From NCBI RefSeq assembly GCF_004745645.1, contig NZ_SRMB01000007.1, positions 62,001 to 126,000 of the forward strand: DNA of 64,000 bases, given 5' to 3'. Source of the DNA: Hymenobacter metallicola. Its GTDB lineage: Bacteria; Bacteroidota; Bacteroidia; Cytophagales; Hymenobacteraceae. The translations under genes and the position numbers were made by a program. This document shows, in pieces, positions 17,246 to 25,976 of the stretch. A model generated the notes under the pieces. It did no database searches. It saw only the letters and a list, made by a program, of their open reading frames with translations, and had not been told where the DNA came from. How positions within the stretch are numbered: the first letter of the stretch is position 1; each line of letters starts with the position of its first letter.

Positions 17246-18586
17246 ATGGGACGCAAACTGCTGACCGAACATATCAACGTTGAAGGCATCGACACCTTTG
17301 AGGTATACCGCAAGCATGGCGGCTACCGCTCGGTGGAGAAGGCCCTCAAAACCATGACCCCCGACGAGGTGGTGGAAGAGGTGAAGAAGTCGGGCCTGCG
17401 CGGCCGCGGCGGCGCCGGCTTCCCCACCGGTATGAAGTGGAGCTTTCTGGCCAAGCCCGAGGGCGTGCCGCGCTACCTCGTTTGCAACGCCGACGAATCG
17501 GAGCCGGGTACCTTCAAGGACCGGCAGCTGATGTCGAAGCTGCCCCACCTGCTGGTGGAAGGCATGATTACGAGCTCCTACGCCCTGGGCGCCAACACCT
17601 CCTACATCTATATTCGTGGGGAGTTGTTGTACGTGCTGCGCATCCTGGAAAAAGCCATTGCCGAAGCTTACGCCAACGGCTTCCTGGGTAAGAACATCCT
17701 GGGCTCGGGCTACGACCTGGACTTGTACGTGCACCCCGGTGGGGGCGCCTACATCTGCGGGGAGGAAACGGCCCTGCTGGAATCGTTGGAAGGCAAACGG
17801 GGCAACCCGCGCAACAAGCCCCCATTCCCCGCCGTGCAGGGCCTCTACGCCCGTCCGACGGTAGTGAACAACGTGGAGTCTATTGCGGCGGTGCCGGTTA
17901 TCGTCAACGACGGTGGCGACGAGTATGCCAAGATTGGCGTGGGCCGGAGCACCGGTACCAAGCTGATTTCGGCCTGCGGCCACCTCAACAAGCCCGGTAT
18001 CTACGAAATCGAGCTGGGCGTGCCGGTCGAGGAATTCATCTACTCCGATGAGTATTGCGGCGGCATCTGGAAGGGCCGCGACCTGAAGGCCGTGGTAGCC
18101 GGCGGTTCGTCGGTGCCGATTCTGCCCAAGGAACTGATCCTGAAAACCGCCGCGGGTGAGCCCCGCCTGATGACCTACGAGTCGTTGTCGGATGGCGGGT
18201 TCGTGACGGGTACGATGCTGGGTTCGGGGGGCTTTATTGCCATGGACGAAACTACCTGCATCGTGCGCAACACCTGGAACTTCTCCCGCTTCTACCACCA
18301 CGAGTCGTGCGGGCAATGCTCGCCCTGCCGCGAGGGGACGGGCTGGCTGGAGAAAATCCTGCACCGCCTCGAGCACGGCCACGGCAATGAGCGCGACATC
18401 GACGTGCTGGCCAGCGTGGCCAAGCAAATCGAAGGCAACACCATCTGCCCACTGGGTGAAGCGGCGGCTTGGCCGGTTTCGGCCGCCATTCGTCACTTCC
18501 GCGACGAATTTGAGTGGCACGTACGCTACCCCCAGGAAGCTACCCGCCCCGGCGCGGTGTTCCCTGGCAAAGCAGTACTGGCTTAA
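17246..18586 (+). CDS. nuoF: NADH-quinone oxidoreductase subunit F
   Basis: 446 residues, the NADH- and FMN-binding subunit. Motifs: GRGGAGFPTGMKW (NADH site), GAYICGEETALLESLEG (FMN site) and the [4Fe-4S] N3 ligands in ESCGQCSPCREG with a later Cys in TICPLGE. Oxidises NADH and passes electrons through N3. Next gene: nuoG, 47 bases on. Confidence 0.96.
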   Translation: MGRKLLTEHINVEGIDTFEVYRKHGGYRSVEKALKTMTPDEVVEEVKKSGLRGRGGAGFPTGMKWSFLAKPEGVPRYLVCNADESEPGTFKDRQLMSKLPHLLVEGMITSSYALGANTSYIYIRGELLYVLRILEKAIAEAYANGFLGKNILGSGYDLDLYVHPGGGAYICGEETALLESLEGKRGNPRNKPPFPAVQGLYARPTVVNNVESIAAVPVIVNDGGDEYAKIGVGRSTGTKLISACGHLNKPGIYEIELGVPVEEFIYSDEYCGGIWKGRDLKAVVAGGSSVPILPKELILKTAAGEPRLMTYESLSDGGFVTGTMLGSGGFIAMDETTCIVRNTWNFSRFYHHESCGQCSPCREGTGWLEKILHRLEHGHGNERDIDVLASVAKQIEGNTICPLGEAAAWPVSAAIRHFRDEFEWHVRYPQEATRPGAVFPGKAVLA

Positions 18587-18633
18587 TTTGTACTAACTGA
18601 CATTTCACTTCCGCCCTTAGGAAGCTCTGAATA

Positions 18634-19641
18634 ATGGCTAAAATAACTTTTGACGGCATCGAGGTTGACGTTCCGGACGGAACGACCATCCTCAACGCGG
18701 CCCGCACCATCGGCGGCGGCATCGTGCCCCCGGCCATGTGCTACTACACGCCGCTGAAAGGCTCGGGCGGCAAGTGCCGCGCCTGCCTCGTGCGCGTGGC
18801 GGCCGGCTCGGCCAAAGACCCGCGCCCCATGCCCAAGCTGGTAGCCTCGTGCGTGACGCCCGTGCAGGATGGCATGGTGGTCGAGAATACGACTTCCGAG
18901 CAGGTCCTGAACGTGCGCAAGGGCATCGTGGAAATGCTGCTCATCAATCACCCCCTGGACTGCCCCGTGTGCGACCAGGCCGGCGAGTGTGATTTGCAGA
19001 ACTTCGCCTTCGAGCACGGCGTGAGCACCACCCGCTACGAAGAGGAGCGCCGCACCTTCGAAAAAATCGACATCGGGCCGCTGATTCAGCTGCACATGAC
19101 GCGCTGCATCCTGTGCTACCGCTGCGTGTACACCGCCGACCAGCTCACTGAGAAGCGCGTGCACGGCGTCCTGGGCCGGGGCGACGCGGCCGAAATCGGC
19201 ACCTACATCGAGAACATCATCGACAACGAGTTCAGCGGCAACGTCATCGACGTGTGCCCCGTGGGCGCCCTGACCGACAAGACCTTCCGCTTCAAGCAGC
19301 GGGTGTGGTTTACGAAACCCGTAAACGCCCACCGCCAGTGCGAAAACCCCAAGTGCTGCGGCAAAGTGGTGCTCTGGTACAAAGGCAAGGACGTGCTGCG
19401 CGTGACGGCCCGCAAGGACCAGTACGGCGAGGTGAAGGAGTGGATCTGCAACACCTGCCGCTTTGACAAGAAGGAAACTGCCGACTGGACCCTGGAGGGC
19501 CCGGCCCACATCGACCGTTCGTCGGTCATTTCGGCCAACCACTACGAGCTGCCCGTACTCAACGCCCAGGTTATTGCCGACTTGCCCGAAAGCTCGCTGC
19601 GCGACCTGGAACAGAATCCTCCCATGCGCCTGGGGAATTAG
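18634..19641 (+). CDS. nuoG: NADH-quinone oxidoreductase subunit G, short form
   Basis: 335 residues, against roughly 680-910 in most bacteria. It keeps the N-terminal ferredoxin-like [2Fe-2S] domain (CYYTPLKGSGGKCRACLVRV, SCVTP), the His/Cys cluster (NHPLDCPVCDQAGECDLQ) and the [4Fe-4S] region (CILCYRC ... DVCPVGALTDK). The protein ends in a short extra Cys-rich segment (CENPKCCGKV, CNTCRF) where a molybdopterin-like domain would normally begin. The shortened form is, to my knowledge, usual in this lineage and still provides the electron wires N1b, N4 and N5. No frameshift was seen; a clean stop precedes a repeat-filled spacer. Confidence 0.92.
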   Translation: MAKITFDGIEVDVPDGTTILNAARTIGGGIVPPAMCYYTPLKGSGGKCRACLVRVAAGSAKDPRPMPKLVASCVTPVQDGMVVENTTSEQVLNVRKGIVEMLLINHPLDCPVCDQAGECDLQNFAFEHGVSTTRYEEERRTFEKIDIGPLIQLHMTRCILCYRCVYTADQLTEKRVHGVLGRGDAAEIGTYIENIIDNEFSGNVIDVCPVGALTDKTFRFKQRVWFTKPVNAHRQCENPKCCGKVVLWYKGKDVLRVTARKDQYGEVKEWICNTCRFDKKETADWTLEGPAHIDRSSVISANHYELPVLNAQVIADLPESSLRDLEQNPPMRLGN

Positions 19642-19653
19642 TTTTTAGTTAGT

Positions 19654-19729
19654 GGTTTTTGGTTTTTGGCCTTGTTCTGACATGGCCCAAGCCAGAGGCC
19701 AAAAACCAAAAACCAAAAGCCAAAAACCA
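19654..19729. repeat. 18-bp inverted repeat plus a third partial copy in the nuoG-nuoH spacer
   Basis: GGTTTTTGGTTTTTGGCC (19654-19671) is perfectly complementary to 19697-19714, with 25 bases between, and a partial direct copy (AGCCAAAAACCAA) follows. It forms a long hairpin in the mRNA immediately before nuoH. It is low-complexity but exactly palindromic, so it may be a small interspersed repeat. Confidence 0.7.
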
Positions 19730-19732
19730 ACC

Positions 19733-20815
19733 ATGATAGAACTACCAACCTTAGGCTGGCAATCCATTGTTATCCTCGTCGTGTTCGGCGTTTCGCTGCT
19801 GATTGCCACGTACTGCACCTACGCGGAGCGGGTAATTGCTGCCTTCTTGCAGGACCGCGTCGGTCCGGACCGCGCGGGACCTTTCGGCCTGCTGCAGCCC
19901 CTGGCCGACGCTGTAAAACTGTTCACCAAAGAGGAATTCTTCCCCGCTGGCGCCAACCGCGCCCTGTTCGTGCTCGGGCCCTGCCTGGCCATGATTACGG
20001 CCTTGATGTCGTCGGCGGTAATTCCGTTCGGCAACGTCATTCAGTTTGGCACCAACGTATTCAATCTGCAGGGCATCGAGGTCAACATTGGCATGCTATG
20101 GGTGTTTGGCATCGTGTCGTTGGGCGTGTACGGGGTGATGATTGGCGGCTGGGCTTCCAACAACAAATTCTCCCTGCTAGGCGCCATCCGGGCCGGGTCA
20201 CAGAACATTAGCTACGAACTAGCCATGGGCATGTCGCTCATCGCCGTGCTGATGATTTCGGGCACCTTGTCGCTGCGGGAAATCACCTTGCAGCAGTCGG
20301 TGGCCGGCGAGTGGCACTTCTGGAACATCGTCAAGCAGCCCCTGGGCTTTATCATCTTCCTGGTGTGCGCCTTCGCTGAAACCAACCGCACGCCTTTCGA
20401 TTTGCCCGAGTGCGAAACCGAGCTGGTAGGTGGCTACCACACCGAGTACAGCTCCATGAAAATGGGTTTGTACCTATTTGCCGAGTACGTCAACGTCTTC
20501 GTGGCCTCGGCCGTGATGAGCGTGCTCTACTTCGGCGGCTTCAACTTCCCCTTCCAATATGAGCTGCGCGACTGGTTGGTGTCGGCTCAGGGCTGGGAGC
20601 TGGTGTCGGCCCAAAACCTGATTTCAATTCTGGGCCTGCTGCTGCTGTTCGGGAAGATTTTCGCCTTCATTTTCTTCTTCATGTGGGTCCGCTGGACCCT
20701 GCCCCGCTTCCGTTACGACCAACTGATGCGCCTGGGCTGGACCATCCTGATTCCGCTGGCCATTTTCAACATCCTGCTCACCGGCGGCCTGATTCTGGGC
20801 GGTATCATTAAGTAA
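19733..20815 (+). CDS. nuoH: NADH-quinone oxidoreductase subunit H
   Basis: 360 residues, eight or more membrane helices. NuoH contributes the quinone chamber and links peripheral and membrane arms. Signatures: ERVIAAFLQDRVGPDRAGP, the acidic loop ETNRTPFDLPECETELV, and GGYHTEYSSMKM. The frame continues upstream through the repeat, but the ATG at 19733 (MIELPTLGWQ) gives the normal N-terminus. Confidence 0.95.
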   Translation: MIELPTLGWQSIVILVVFGVSLLIATYCTYAERVIAAFLQDRVGPDRAGPFGLLQPLADAVKLFTKEEFFPAGANRALFVLGPCLAMITALMSSAVIPFGNVIQFGTNVFNLQGIEVNIGMLWVFGIVSLGVYGVMIGGWASNNKFSLLGAIRAGSQNISYELAMGMSLIAVLMISGTLSLREITLQQSVAGEWHFWNIVKQPLGFIIFLVCAFAETNRTPFDLPECETELVGGYHTEYSSMKMGLYLFAEYVNVFVASAVMSVLYFGGFNFPFQYELRDWLVSAQGWELVSAQNLISILGLLLLFGKIFAFIFFFMWVRWTLPRFRYDQLMRLGWTILIPLAIFNILLTGGLILGGIIK

Positions 20816-20823
20816 TCGAACCT

Positions 20824-21405
20824 ATGCAGTCCTTAAGCAATAGAGCCAAAAAGCTGGAGGCCAAGCCAATGACGCTGGCTGAGCGGGCTTACCTGCCGGC
20901 TATTTTCCAGGGCCTGAGCATCACCATGCGGCACTTTTTCCGGGCGGCTACTAAGAAGCAGGTCACGGTGCGCTATCCCGAGGAGAAGCGTCCCTTCTCC
21001 CCCATCTTCCGCGGCCTGCACGTACTCAAGCGCGACGAGCAGGGCCGGGAGCGGTGCACCGCCTGTGGCCTGTGTGCCGTAGCCTGCCCTGCCGAAGCCA
21101 TTACGATGGTAGCCGGCGAGCGGAAAAAAGGCGAGGAAAACCTCTACCGCGAGGAGAAATACGCCGTCAGCTACGAGGTAAACATGCTGCGCTGCATTTT
21201 CTGCGGCCTCTGCGAAGAAGCTTGCCCGAAAGCCGCCGTGTACCTGCAGCCCGACAAGATGGCGCCGCCCCGCTTCGAGCGCGACGAGTTCATCTACGGC
21301 AAAGACCGGCTGGTGGAGCCCGTCGACCCCAGTGCCCGCAGCATTCGCGGCATTCAGTTGACACCCGAGCAGGCCCAGACTTTGAGCCAGCGCTTGGCCC
21401 ACTAG
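20824..21405 (+). CDS. nuoI: NADH-quinone oxidoreductase subunit I
   Basis: 193 residues with two [4Fe-4S] ferredoxin motifs, C78-x2-C81-x2-C84-x3-C88 and C124-x2-C127-x2-C130-x3-C134, for clusters N6a and N6b leading to NuoB. Starts 8 bases after nuoH. Confidence 0.95.
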   Translation: MQSLSNRAKKLEAKPMTLAERAYLPAIFQGLSITMRHFFRAATKKQVTVRYPEEKRPFSPIFRGLHVLKRDEQGRERCTACGLCAVACPAEAITMVAGERKKGEENLYREEKYAVSYEVNMLRCIFCGLCEEACPKAAVYLQPDKMAPPRFERDEFIYGKDRLVEPVDPSARSIRGIQLTPEQAQTLSQRLAH

Positions 21406-21418
21406 TACCTCTCTAGTC

Positions 21419-21446
21419 TGTCGTCTTGAGTCAGTTCAGGACGACA
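21419..21446. repeat. Short palindromic repeat, shared family with 25977-26061
   Basis: TGTCGTCTTGAGTC (21419-21432) and TCAGGACGACA (21436-21446) form a hairpin in the nuoI-nuoJ gap. Twelve of 14 left bases and all 11 right bases match the ends of the long element before nuoL, as if its centre had been deleted. Confidence 0.75.
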
Positions 21447-21486
21447 GACGACTTTATACTCATTTCATTCGCGCTACTTCCCGCCA

Positions 21487-22005
21487 ATGGCCTCTTCTTC
21501 CCTGTTTTTCTTCCTGTCGTTTGTGGCGCTGTTTGCGGCCCTGGGCGTAGTTCTGGCCAAAAACCCGGTGCACAGCGTGCTATTCCTGATTCTGACGTTC
21601 TTCTCGCTGTCGGGGCACTACCTGATTCTGAACGCCCAGTTCCTGGCCGCGGTGAACATCATCGTGTACGCCGGTGCCATCATGGTGCTGTTTCTGTTCG
21701 TGATTATGTTCCTGAACCTGAACGCCGACACGGAACCCCATAAATCGGCTTTATCAAAGGTAGCGGCGGCTGTAGCTGGGGGCTTGCTGCTAGTCGTGAT
21801 GATAGCCGCCCTGCGTGACGTACAGACCGGCACTACTTTCACGGCGGCTACTTTCAATTCTCAAATCGGGATGGTGAGCCAGCTGGGCATGGTGCTCTAC
21901 ACCAAGTACCTGCTACCCTTCGAACTGGCCTCGGTGCTGTTCTTGGCTGCTATGGTTGGGGCCGTGATGCTGGGCAAGCGGGAAGCCGGGGAGCGGAACT
22001 TTTAA
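21487..22005 (+). CDS. nuoJ: NADH-quinone oxidoreductase subunit J
   Basis: 172 residues, about five membrane helices, with the pi-bulge-region motif VNIIVYAGAIMVLFLFVIM. The C-terminal helix carries LPFELASVLFLAAMVGAVML. It is the last gene of the first complex I unit, followed directly by a strong terminator rather than nuoK. Confidence 0.95.
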   Translation: MASSSLFFFLSFVALFAALGVVLAKNPVHSVLFLILTFFSLSGHYLILNAQFLAAVNIIVYAGAIMVLFLFVIMFLNLNADTEPHKSALSKVAAAVAGGLLLVVMIAALRDVQTGTTFTAATFNSQIGMVSQLGMVLYTKYLLPFELASVLFLAAMVGAVMLGKREAGERNF

Positions 22006-22026
22006 GCGGAAGTAGTTAATAAAACG

Positions 22027-22061
22027 AAAGCGGCGCCTGATACCCCGGGCGCCGCTTTTTT
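22027..22061 (+). terminator. Strong terminator closing nuoA-J
   Basis: An 11-bp GC-rich stem (22027-22037 with 22048-22058) followed by a run of six T. Confidence 0.9.
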
Positions 22062-22191
22062 ATGCCTTTTACTTTTTATGAAGGCCACAATATTCCCGCC
22101 AACCGGTACTGCTTGAGGAAAGCTACGAGTGCGAAGCTACCAGGAAAAGTTCATCTTCGTGCCCAGAATGACTAACCGACGCACCTTACCG

Positions 22192-22818
22192 ATGAAGCTA
22201 TTTGCCTCTCTGGCCTGGACCACCCTATTTCTTACGGCTTCGGCCTGCTCCCGCGAAAAGGTGCCGGTGCAGGAAGTAGAGGTCGGTGGCTTCAGCCAAA
22301 GCCCAAAATCTACCTCGGCCCAGGACGCCGTTAAAATGGTTTTAGGGGCAGTCAACGACCAGCAGGCTAAGCAGGCAGCGGGTCAGGAAGAGGTTAGCGG
22401 ACTGGGCCTGGAGCAGGAAGATGGCTCGGTAGAAGTGCCTCACTTGGACAACACCGATTATATGGTCGTTACCAACGACTCCACTTACCGACGGGTGCTG
22501 GCATCTAAAGGCCCGGGTGAGGCCCCGGGCAGCATCGACTTTACACGCGAGTTTGTGGTGCTACTCGTGCATCCGCCCGTTGCCTTCACCGGTGCTACCT
22601 TCCTGGACAACGTAACGGCCGAAATAGAGGAGGATACCGTTGTGCGACTCACGCTGTCATCGACACCGATGCCGGCCGTGGACATGACCGGCGGACTGGG
22701 ATACGGACAGTACGACTACAAGGTCAAAATGTATAAGCTGCCCCGCAAAAGCTTCCGAAAGGTCCGGATTGTGTTTGAGGACCAGGACGATACGCCGGCG
22801 GTGTACGTGCCGCTGTAG
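22192..22818 (+). CDS. Hypothetical lipoprotein
   Basis: 208 residues from the ATG at 22192; an alternative ATG at 22168 adds eight residues. A lipoprotein signal ends in LTASAC (C19), so the protein is expected to be lipid-anchored in the envelope. The middle is Gln/Glu-rich and low complexity (55-85). The C-terminal beta-rich region includes IDFTREFVVLLVHPP and KSFRKVRIVFEDQDD. I do not recognise the family; the fold may resemble a protease-inhibitor-like beta sandwich, but that is weak. It lies in the insertion that splits nuo. Confidence 0.7.
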   Translation: MKLFASLAWTTLFLTASACSREKVPVQEVEVGGFSQSPKSTSAQDAVKMVLGAVNDQQAKQAAGQEEVSGLGLEQEDGSVEVPHLDNTDYMVVTNDSTYRRVLASKGPGEAPGSIDFTREFVVLLVHPPVAFTGATFLDNVTAEIEEDTVVRLTLSSTPMPAVDMTGGLGYGQYDYKVKMYKLPRKSFRKVRIVFEDQDDTPAVYVPL

Positions 22819-22859
22819 GAATTCAATCCTTCGGACTCAGTGGCTCACGCAACCGTAGG

Positions 22860-23426
22860 TTATTCCGCCTTCTTTTGCTGCTCTACTTTCTGCTGGTACT
22901 GCTCAATCGTATCAAGGACCCGCTCGGGGTGTACATCTTGGGCCAACTCGGGAATCTCGGGATGTTGAGCCTCCTGAATGTCCATTTTCTGGGCTATTGC
23001 CCGCACCAAGACTACCAGCCGGGTTATTTCGTGTTCACTGAGCAAGCTCACCTGCAGGTTCAGGTCGGCGCGCTTGTCGGCCAGGGCGGCCATGCGGTTT
23101 TGGCTGATGAGCACGAACGTGGACAGGAAAATGGCCTCTACGGAAGCTTCCATGGCCAGAATCACCAGCGACGGGTCGAAGGGCTTGAGGCCGAGCCAGC
23201 CCACGTTCCACAAGATCCAGCCGGCAAAGAGCACCAGGTGAATACAGACGAAGGCCATGCTGCCCGTGAACTTGGTCACGGCGTCGGCGGTGCGGTCTTG
23301 CCAGGTGCGCTGCTTGTCTTCGGCGTGCTGCCGCTGCAGCAAGGCTTCAATATTGCGCTCCACGACCTGGGCCATGCCGCCCTTGGCCGCGGGCTGGGAG
23401 TTGGAGGAAGAATTGGGAACTACCAT
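22860..23426 (-). CDS. DUF1003 domain membrane protein
   Basis: 188 residues from the ATG at 23426. Begins with an N-terminal segment (MAQVVERNIEALLQRQHAED), then a two-helix membrane region (about 55-110) with TWQDRTADAVTKFTGSMAF and FDPSLVILAMEASVEAIFLSTFVLISQNR, the hallmark of DUF1003. A coiled-coil-prone cytosolic tail (EQYQQKVEQQKK) follows. Function of the family is unknown. The frame extends 31 codons upstream, but the N-terminal match favours 23426. Convergent with the lipoprotein gene. Confidence 0.85.
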   Translation of the reverse strand: MVVPNSSSNSQPAAKGGMAQVVERNIEALLQRQHAEDKQRTWQDRTADAVTKFTGSMAFVCIHLVLFAGWILWNVGWLGLKPFDPSLVILAMEASVEAIFLSTFVLISQNRMAALADKRADLNLQVSLLSEHEITRLVVLVRAIAQKMDIQEAQHPEIPELAQDVHPERVLDTIEQYQQKVEQQKKAE

Positions 23427-23603
23427 CGGACTACAGAAGATGCTGCCCTGGTATACGGCCCGCCTGAAAAGGGCAGCTGCGCTGTAGCCGACATCTTTTT
23501 GTAAGTTTCGACGGGTCAATTTCTTGTACTTCTTCTACGCTTGAGCTGCAGCAAAGAAGCGGCATCCGCACAGTTCAGGTACCCCTTTTCTGATATTCGC
23601 TTA

Positions 23604-24122
23604 ATGGAAGTCAAGCTCTACAAGTCCCCGTGGCGGGCAATCCTGCTGATGCTGGGGTGTTCGGTATTCGTGGCAGCCGGAATTTGGATGCTAAACCAAG
23701 ACACCGCGCCGTCCTGGGTAGCGTGGATGAGTATTCTCTTTTTCGGCTTAGGCTACCCTGTCGGGCTGTTCAACTTGCTGGACCGTAGACCACAAATAAT
23801 TATTAATACGGTTGGGATATTTGATAGAATGAGCCACCATGAGTTCATCAACTGGGAAATTATAGAGGGGGCGTACCTAGTCGAAGTTCATCATCAGAAG
23901 TTTATCTGTCTACTAGTAGCACCAGACTTTGAGCCATCAAGAAAAAAAGGGGCCGTCCACAAATCCCTCATCGGAATATCGAAAGCAATGGGCTTTCAAG
24001 AGCTAAACATTTCCTTGGGCCTTATCCAGATTGATGAGTTCCGCTTCACTGAGTTTATCATGGCTATGTCTAAAGCTGATTCCGGAAATCGTCGGAAGCT
24101 GCTTGATCAGTTTTCTTGTTAA
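23604..24122 (+). CDS. STM3941-like membrane protein
   Basis: 172 residues. Begins MEVKLYKSPWRAILLMLGCSV with two N-terminal membrane helices (about 9-30 and 36-56), then a PH-like cytosolic domain containing DRRPQIIINTVGIFDR and GISKAMGFQEL. This matches my memory of the STM3941 family. The start ATG at 23604 fits family length; an upstream in-frame start at 23541 would add 21 residues without a signal. Codon use is lower in GC than in neighbours, a mild sign of transfer. Confidence 0.65.
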   Translation: MEVKLYKSPWRAILLMLGCSVFVAAGIWMLNQDTAPSWVAWMSILFFGLGYPVGLFNLLDRRPQIIINTVGIFDRMSHHEFINWEIIEGAYLVEVHHQKFICLLVAPDFEPSRKKGAVHKSLIGISKAMGFQELNISLGLIQIDEFRFTEFIMAMSKADSGNRRKLLDQFSC

Positions 24123-24165
24123 CGAAAAGCGGCTCCCAAAGAATCAGGAGCCGCTTTTCGTTTTA
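24121..24165. terminator. Strong bidirectional terminator
   Basis: A 16-bp perfect stem (24121-24136 with 24147-24162), a 10-base loop and T-run between convergent genes. Confidence 0.9.
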
Positions 24166-24555
24166 TTGCTCCGCCGGGGTGTTGAAGGCGGTTTCGGCCG
24201 CCTGCCGCCGCATCCAGGGCGGGCCGCAGCTGGCGCGCATTTTCTGGCGGAATTTCTCCTGCTCCTCGGGCGTCATGCCGGCCATGCGGCTTTCCAATTT
24301 TTGTTTCCAGTCGTTTTTGTGCTGCTGCCACTTGCGGCTGAAGCCCGGGCGGCCCGCCCCCCCTTTAAAGCCAGTGAGCAGGCGGGTAAGCAGCAGCAAG
24401 CCCAGAGTTTGCCAGAAGTTGACAACTGGGCCGTGGAAGAGTTCGGGCACCAGCCAGTTCCAGAGGCTCATCGTGACATAGCCCATAGCGGCCACGAACA
24501 GAACACCCAGGAGAACAAATTTAAGGACGCGAAGCGGCCAGGGTTTAGGATTCAT
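24163..24555 (-). CDS. Small membrane protein next to an ECF sigma factor
   Basis: 130 residues with two transmembrane helices (about 9-29 and 45-62) and a basic, charged C-terminal half containing MTPEEQEKFRQKMRASCGPPW. It follows the ECF sigma gene on the same strand (129-base gap). It could be a regulatory partner, but no zinc-binding anti-sigma HxxxCxxC motif is present. The C-terminus looks like a short heavy-metal-sensor-type periplasmic or cytosolic tail; the role is unknown. Confidence 0.65.
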   Translation of the reverse strand: MNPKPWPLRVLKFVLLGVLFVAAMGYVTMSLWNWLVPELFHGPVVNFWQTLGLLLLTRLLTGFKGGAGRPGFSRKWQQHKNDWKQKLESRMAGMTPEEQEKFRQKMRASCGPPWMRRQAAETAFNTPAEQ

Positions 24556-24683
24556 GTTAGTAATGAGCTGATGTGGGAAAGTGCTAAAATGTTAATGCAT
24601 CCGAAAGTGCTCCGCTGTTTTTCGCCCGTTGCGGGCTTCTAGCAATTAGCACACGAGCACATTAATCATTGGCACATTGATTT

Positions 24684-25286
24684 TTAGTCGGTGAACAAGT
24701 TGGTGTAGAGCACCTGCAGGCGCTGACGCAAGTGCTGCACGGCGTAATGTTTGCGCGAAATCAGTGTTTTGAGGGGTACGCCGGTGTCCTCGGCCAGGTC
24801 CTTGAAGCTGCGGCCTTCCAGCTCGTGCCACACAAACACGTCGCGCTGGTTCTTGGGTAGTTCGTCTAGGGCTTCGGCCAGGGCCTCCATTAGCGTCTCG
24901 CGCAGCAGGCGGTTCTCGGGGGCATCATCGTCGGCGGGCAGCACGTCGGCCAGCAGCAGGGAGCCTTCCTCGTTGTCGTTGTCGTAGCGCAGCATTTCTT
25001 CTTCCAGCGACGCCGTTTTCTTTTTACGGTAGAGGTCGGTGATGCGGTTGCGGGCCACGCGAAACAGCCAGGAGGCTACTTTCTCGACGGGCTTGAGCAT
25101 CCGGTAGCTTTCGACCAGCTCCCCAAAGACATCCTGCAGAATATCTTCGGCATCTTCCGGATCGGGCACCCGGCGGCGGATGAAGGCCAGCAGCCGGCCG
25201 CGCTGTTCCTGCACGGCCTCCTGAATCTGCCGGTCCTGTCCTCTCATTGTGCCTACGGGTAAGGCGTTTAGTGCTAGTGCGTCCAT
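24684..25286 (-). CDS. ECF-type RNA polymerase sigma factor
   Basis: 200 residues (187 if the start is ATG at 25247). Region 2 is visible as LLAFIRRRVPDPEDAEDILQDVF and WLFRVARNRITDLYRKKK, and region 4 as LDELPKNQRDVFVWHELEGRSFKDLAEDTGVPLKTLISRKHYAVQHLR. The usual sigma-3 region is absent and an acidic linker (EEGSLLLADVLPADDD) separates the two. It directs RNA polymerase to a stress or envelope regulon. Adjacent membrane protein downstream. No obvious autoregulatory box was identified. Confidence 0.9.
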   Translation of the reverse strand: MDALALNALPVGTMRGQDRQIQEAVQEQRGRLLAFIRRRVPDPEDAEDILQDVFGELVESYRMLKPVEKVASWLFRVARNRITDLYRKKKTASLEEEMLRYDNDNEEGSLLLADVLPADDDAPENRLLRETLMEALAEALDELPKNQRDVFVWHELEGRSFKDLAEDTGVPLKTLISRKHYAVQHLRQRLQVLYTNLFTD

Positions 25287-25631
25287 TCTGACTAAACAGA
25301 CGCGGAAGGCGGAAAAATACTTTATCGGGATGAGAATATTTTGTGGAATATATCATGAAAAGAACGTCAGGTCGACTAACGGGTGACATCTGGCGGGCTG
25401 ATGACTGAGTGGTAATCCAGCGTCAACACCCCTGGTGTTTCCCGTTGGTTGACATGATGGACGAATTAAATGATTCTAATTCTCTCCCCGTAGCCCCTTG
25501 GCTCTTATTGCAAACGGCCGCAACTGTACTTTTCCCTGTGGATTTACCGATTTTCAGGATACCTTTGCCAGCTAATTCACCCCAGCTGCGCTTTGGCTGG
25601 GCCTCTTTGCCTTGTCCGCTGACCCCACTGC
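25287..25631. other. Intergenic region between the ECF sigma gene and nuoK
   Basis: 345 bases between divergent genes. The only recognised element is the TACCTTTG box at 25560-25567 for nuoK. No other structure was seen. Confidence 0.5.
25560..25567 (+). promoter_or_regulatory. Putative -7 box (TACCTTTG) of nuoKLMN
   Basis: An exact TAnnTTTG box 64 bases before the nuoK ATG, with TGTG at the -33 position (one mismatch to TTTG). It supports separate transcription of nuoKLMN. Confidence 0.6.
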
Positions 25632-25964
25632 ATGGAACAGACCATCCCGGAAGTCATTCGCACCGTCCCGCTTGAGTATTATATATACTTCGCCACGGCG
25701 CTATTTGCCATCGGCGTAACGGGCGTGCTAACCCGGCGCAATGCCATTATCATCTTTATGTGCGTGGAGCTGATGCTCAACGCGGTAAACGTGCTGCTGA
25801 CGGCCTTCTCCGCCTACCGCTCCGACCCCAACGGGCAAATCTTCGTGTTTTTCATCATGGCCGTGGCCGCCGCCGAAGTGTCGGTGGGCTTGGGCATCAT
25901 TGTGATGATTTACCGCAACTTCCAGAATACCGACGTCAATCTGCTTAACCGTCTTAAGTGGTAA
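25632..25964 (+). CDS. nuoK: NADH-quinone oxidoreductase subunit K
   Basis: 110 residues with three membrane helices. The conserved proton-path glutamates lie in MCVELMLNAVNV and AAAEVSVGLGI. First gene of the second complex I unit, separated from nuoJ by about 3.6 kb of unrelated genes. Confidence 0.95.
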   Translation: MEQTIPEVIRTVPLEYYIYFATALFAIGVTGVLTRRNAIIIFMCVELMLNAVNVLLTAFSAYRSDPNGQIFVFFIMAVAAAEVSVGLGIIVMIYRNFQNTDVNLLNRLKW

Positions 25965-25976
25965 TGATAACTCGTC

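Noticed and set aside
17237..18520. 427-residue open frame antisense to nuoF
   Set aside because: Shadow frame; the plus-strand NuoF is unambiguous.
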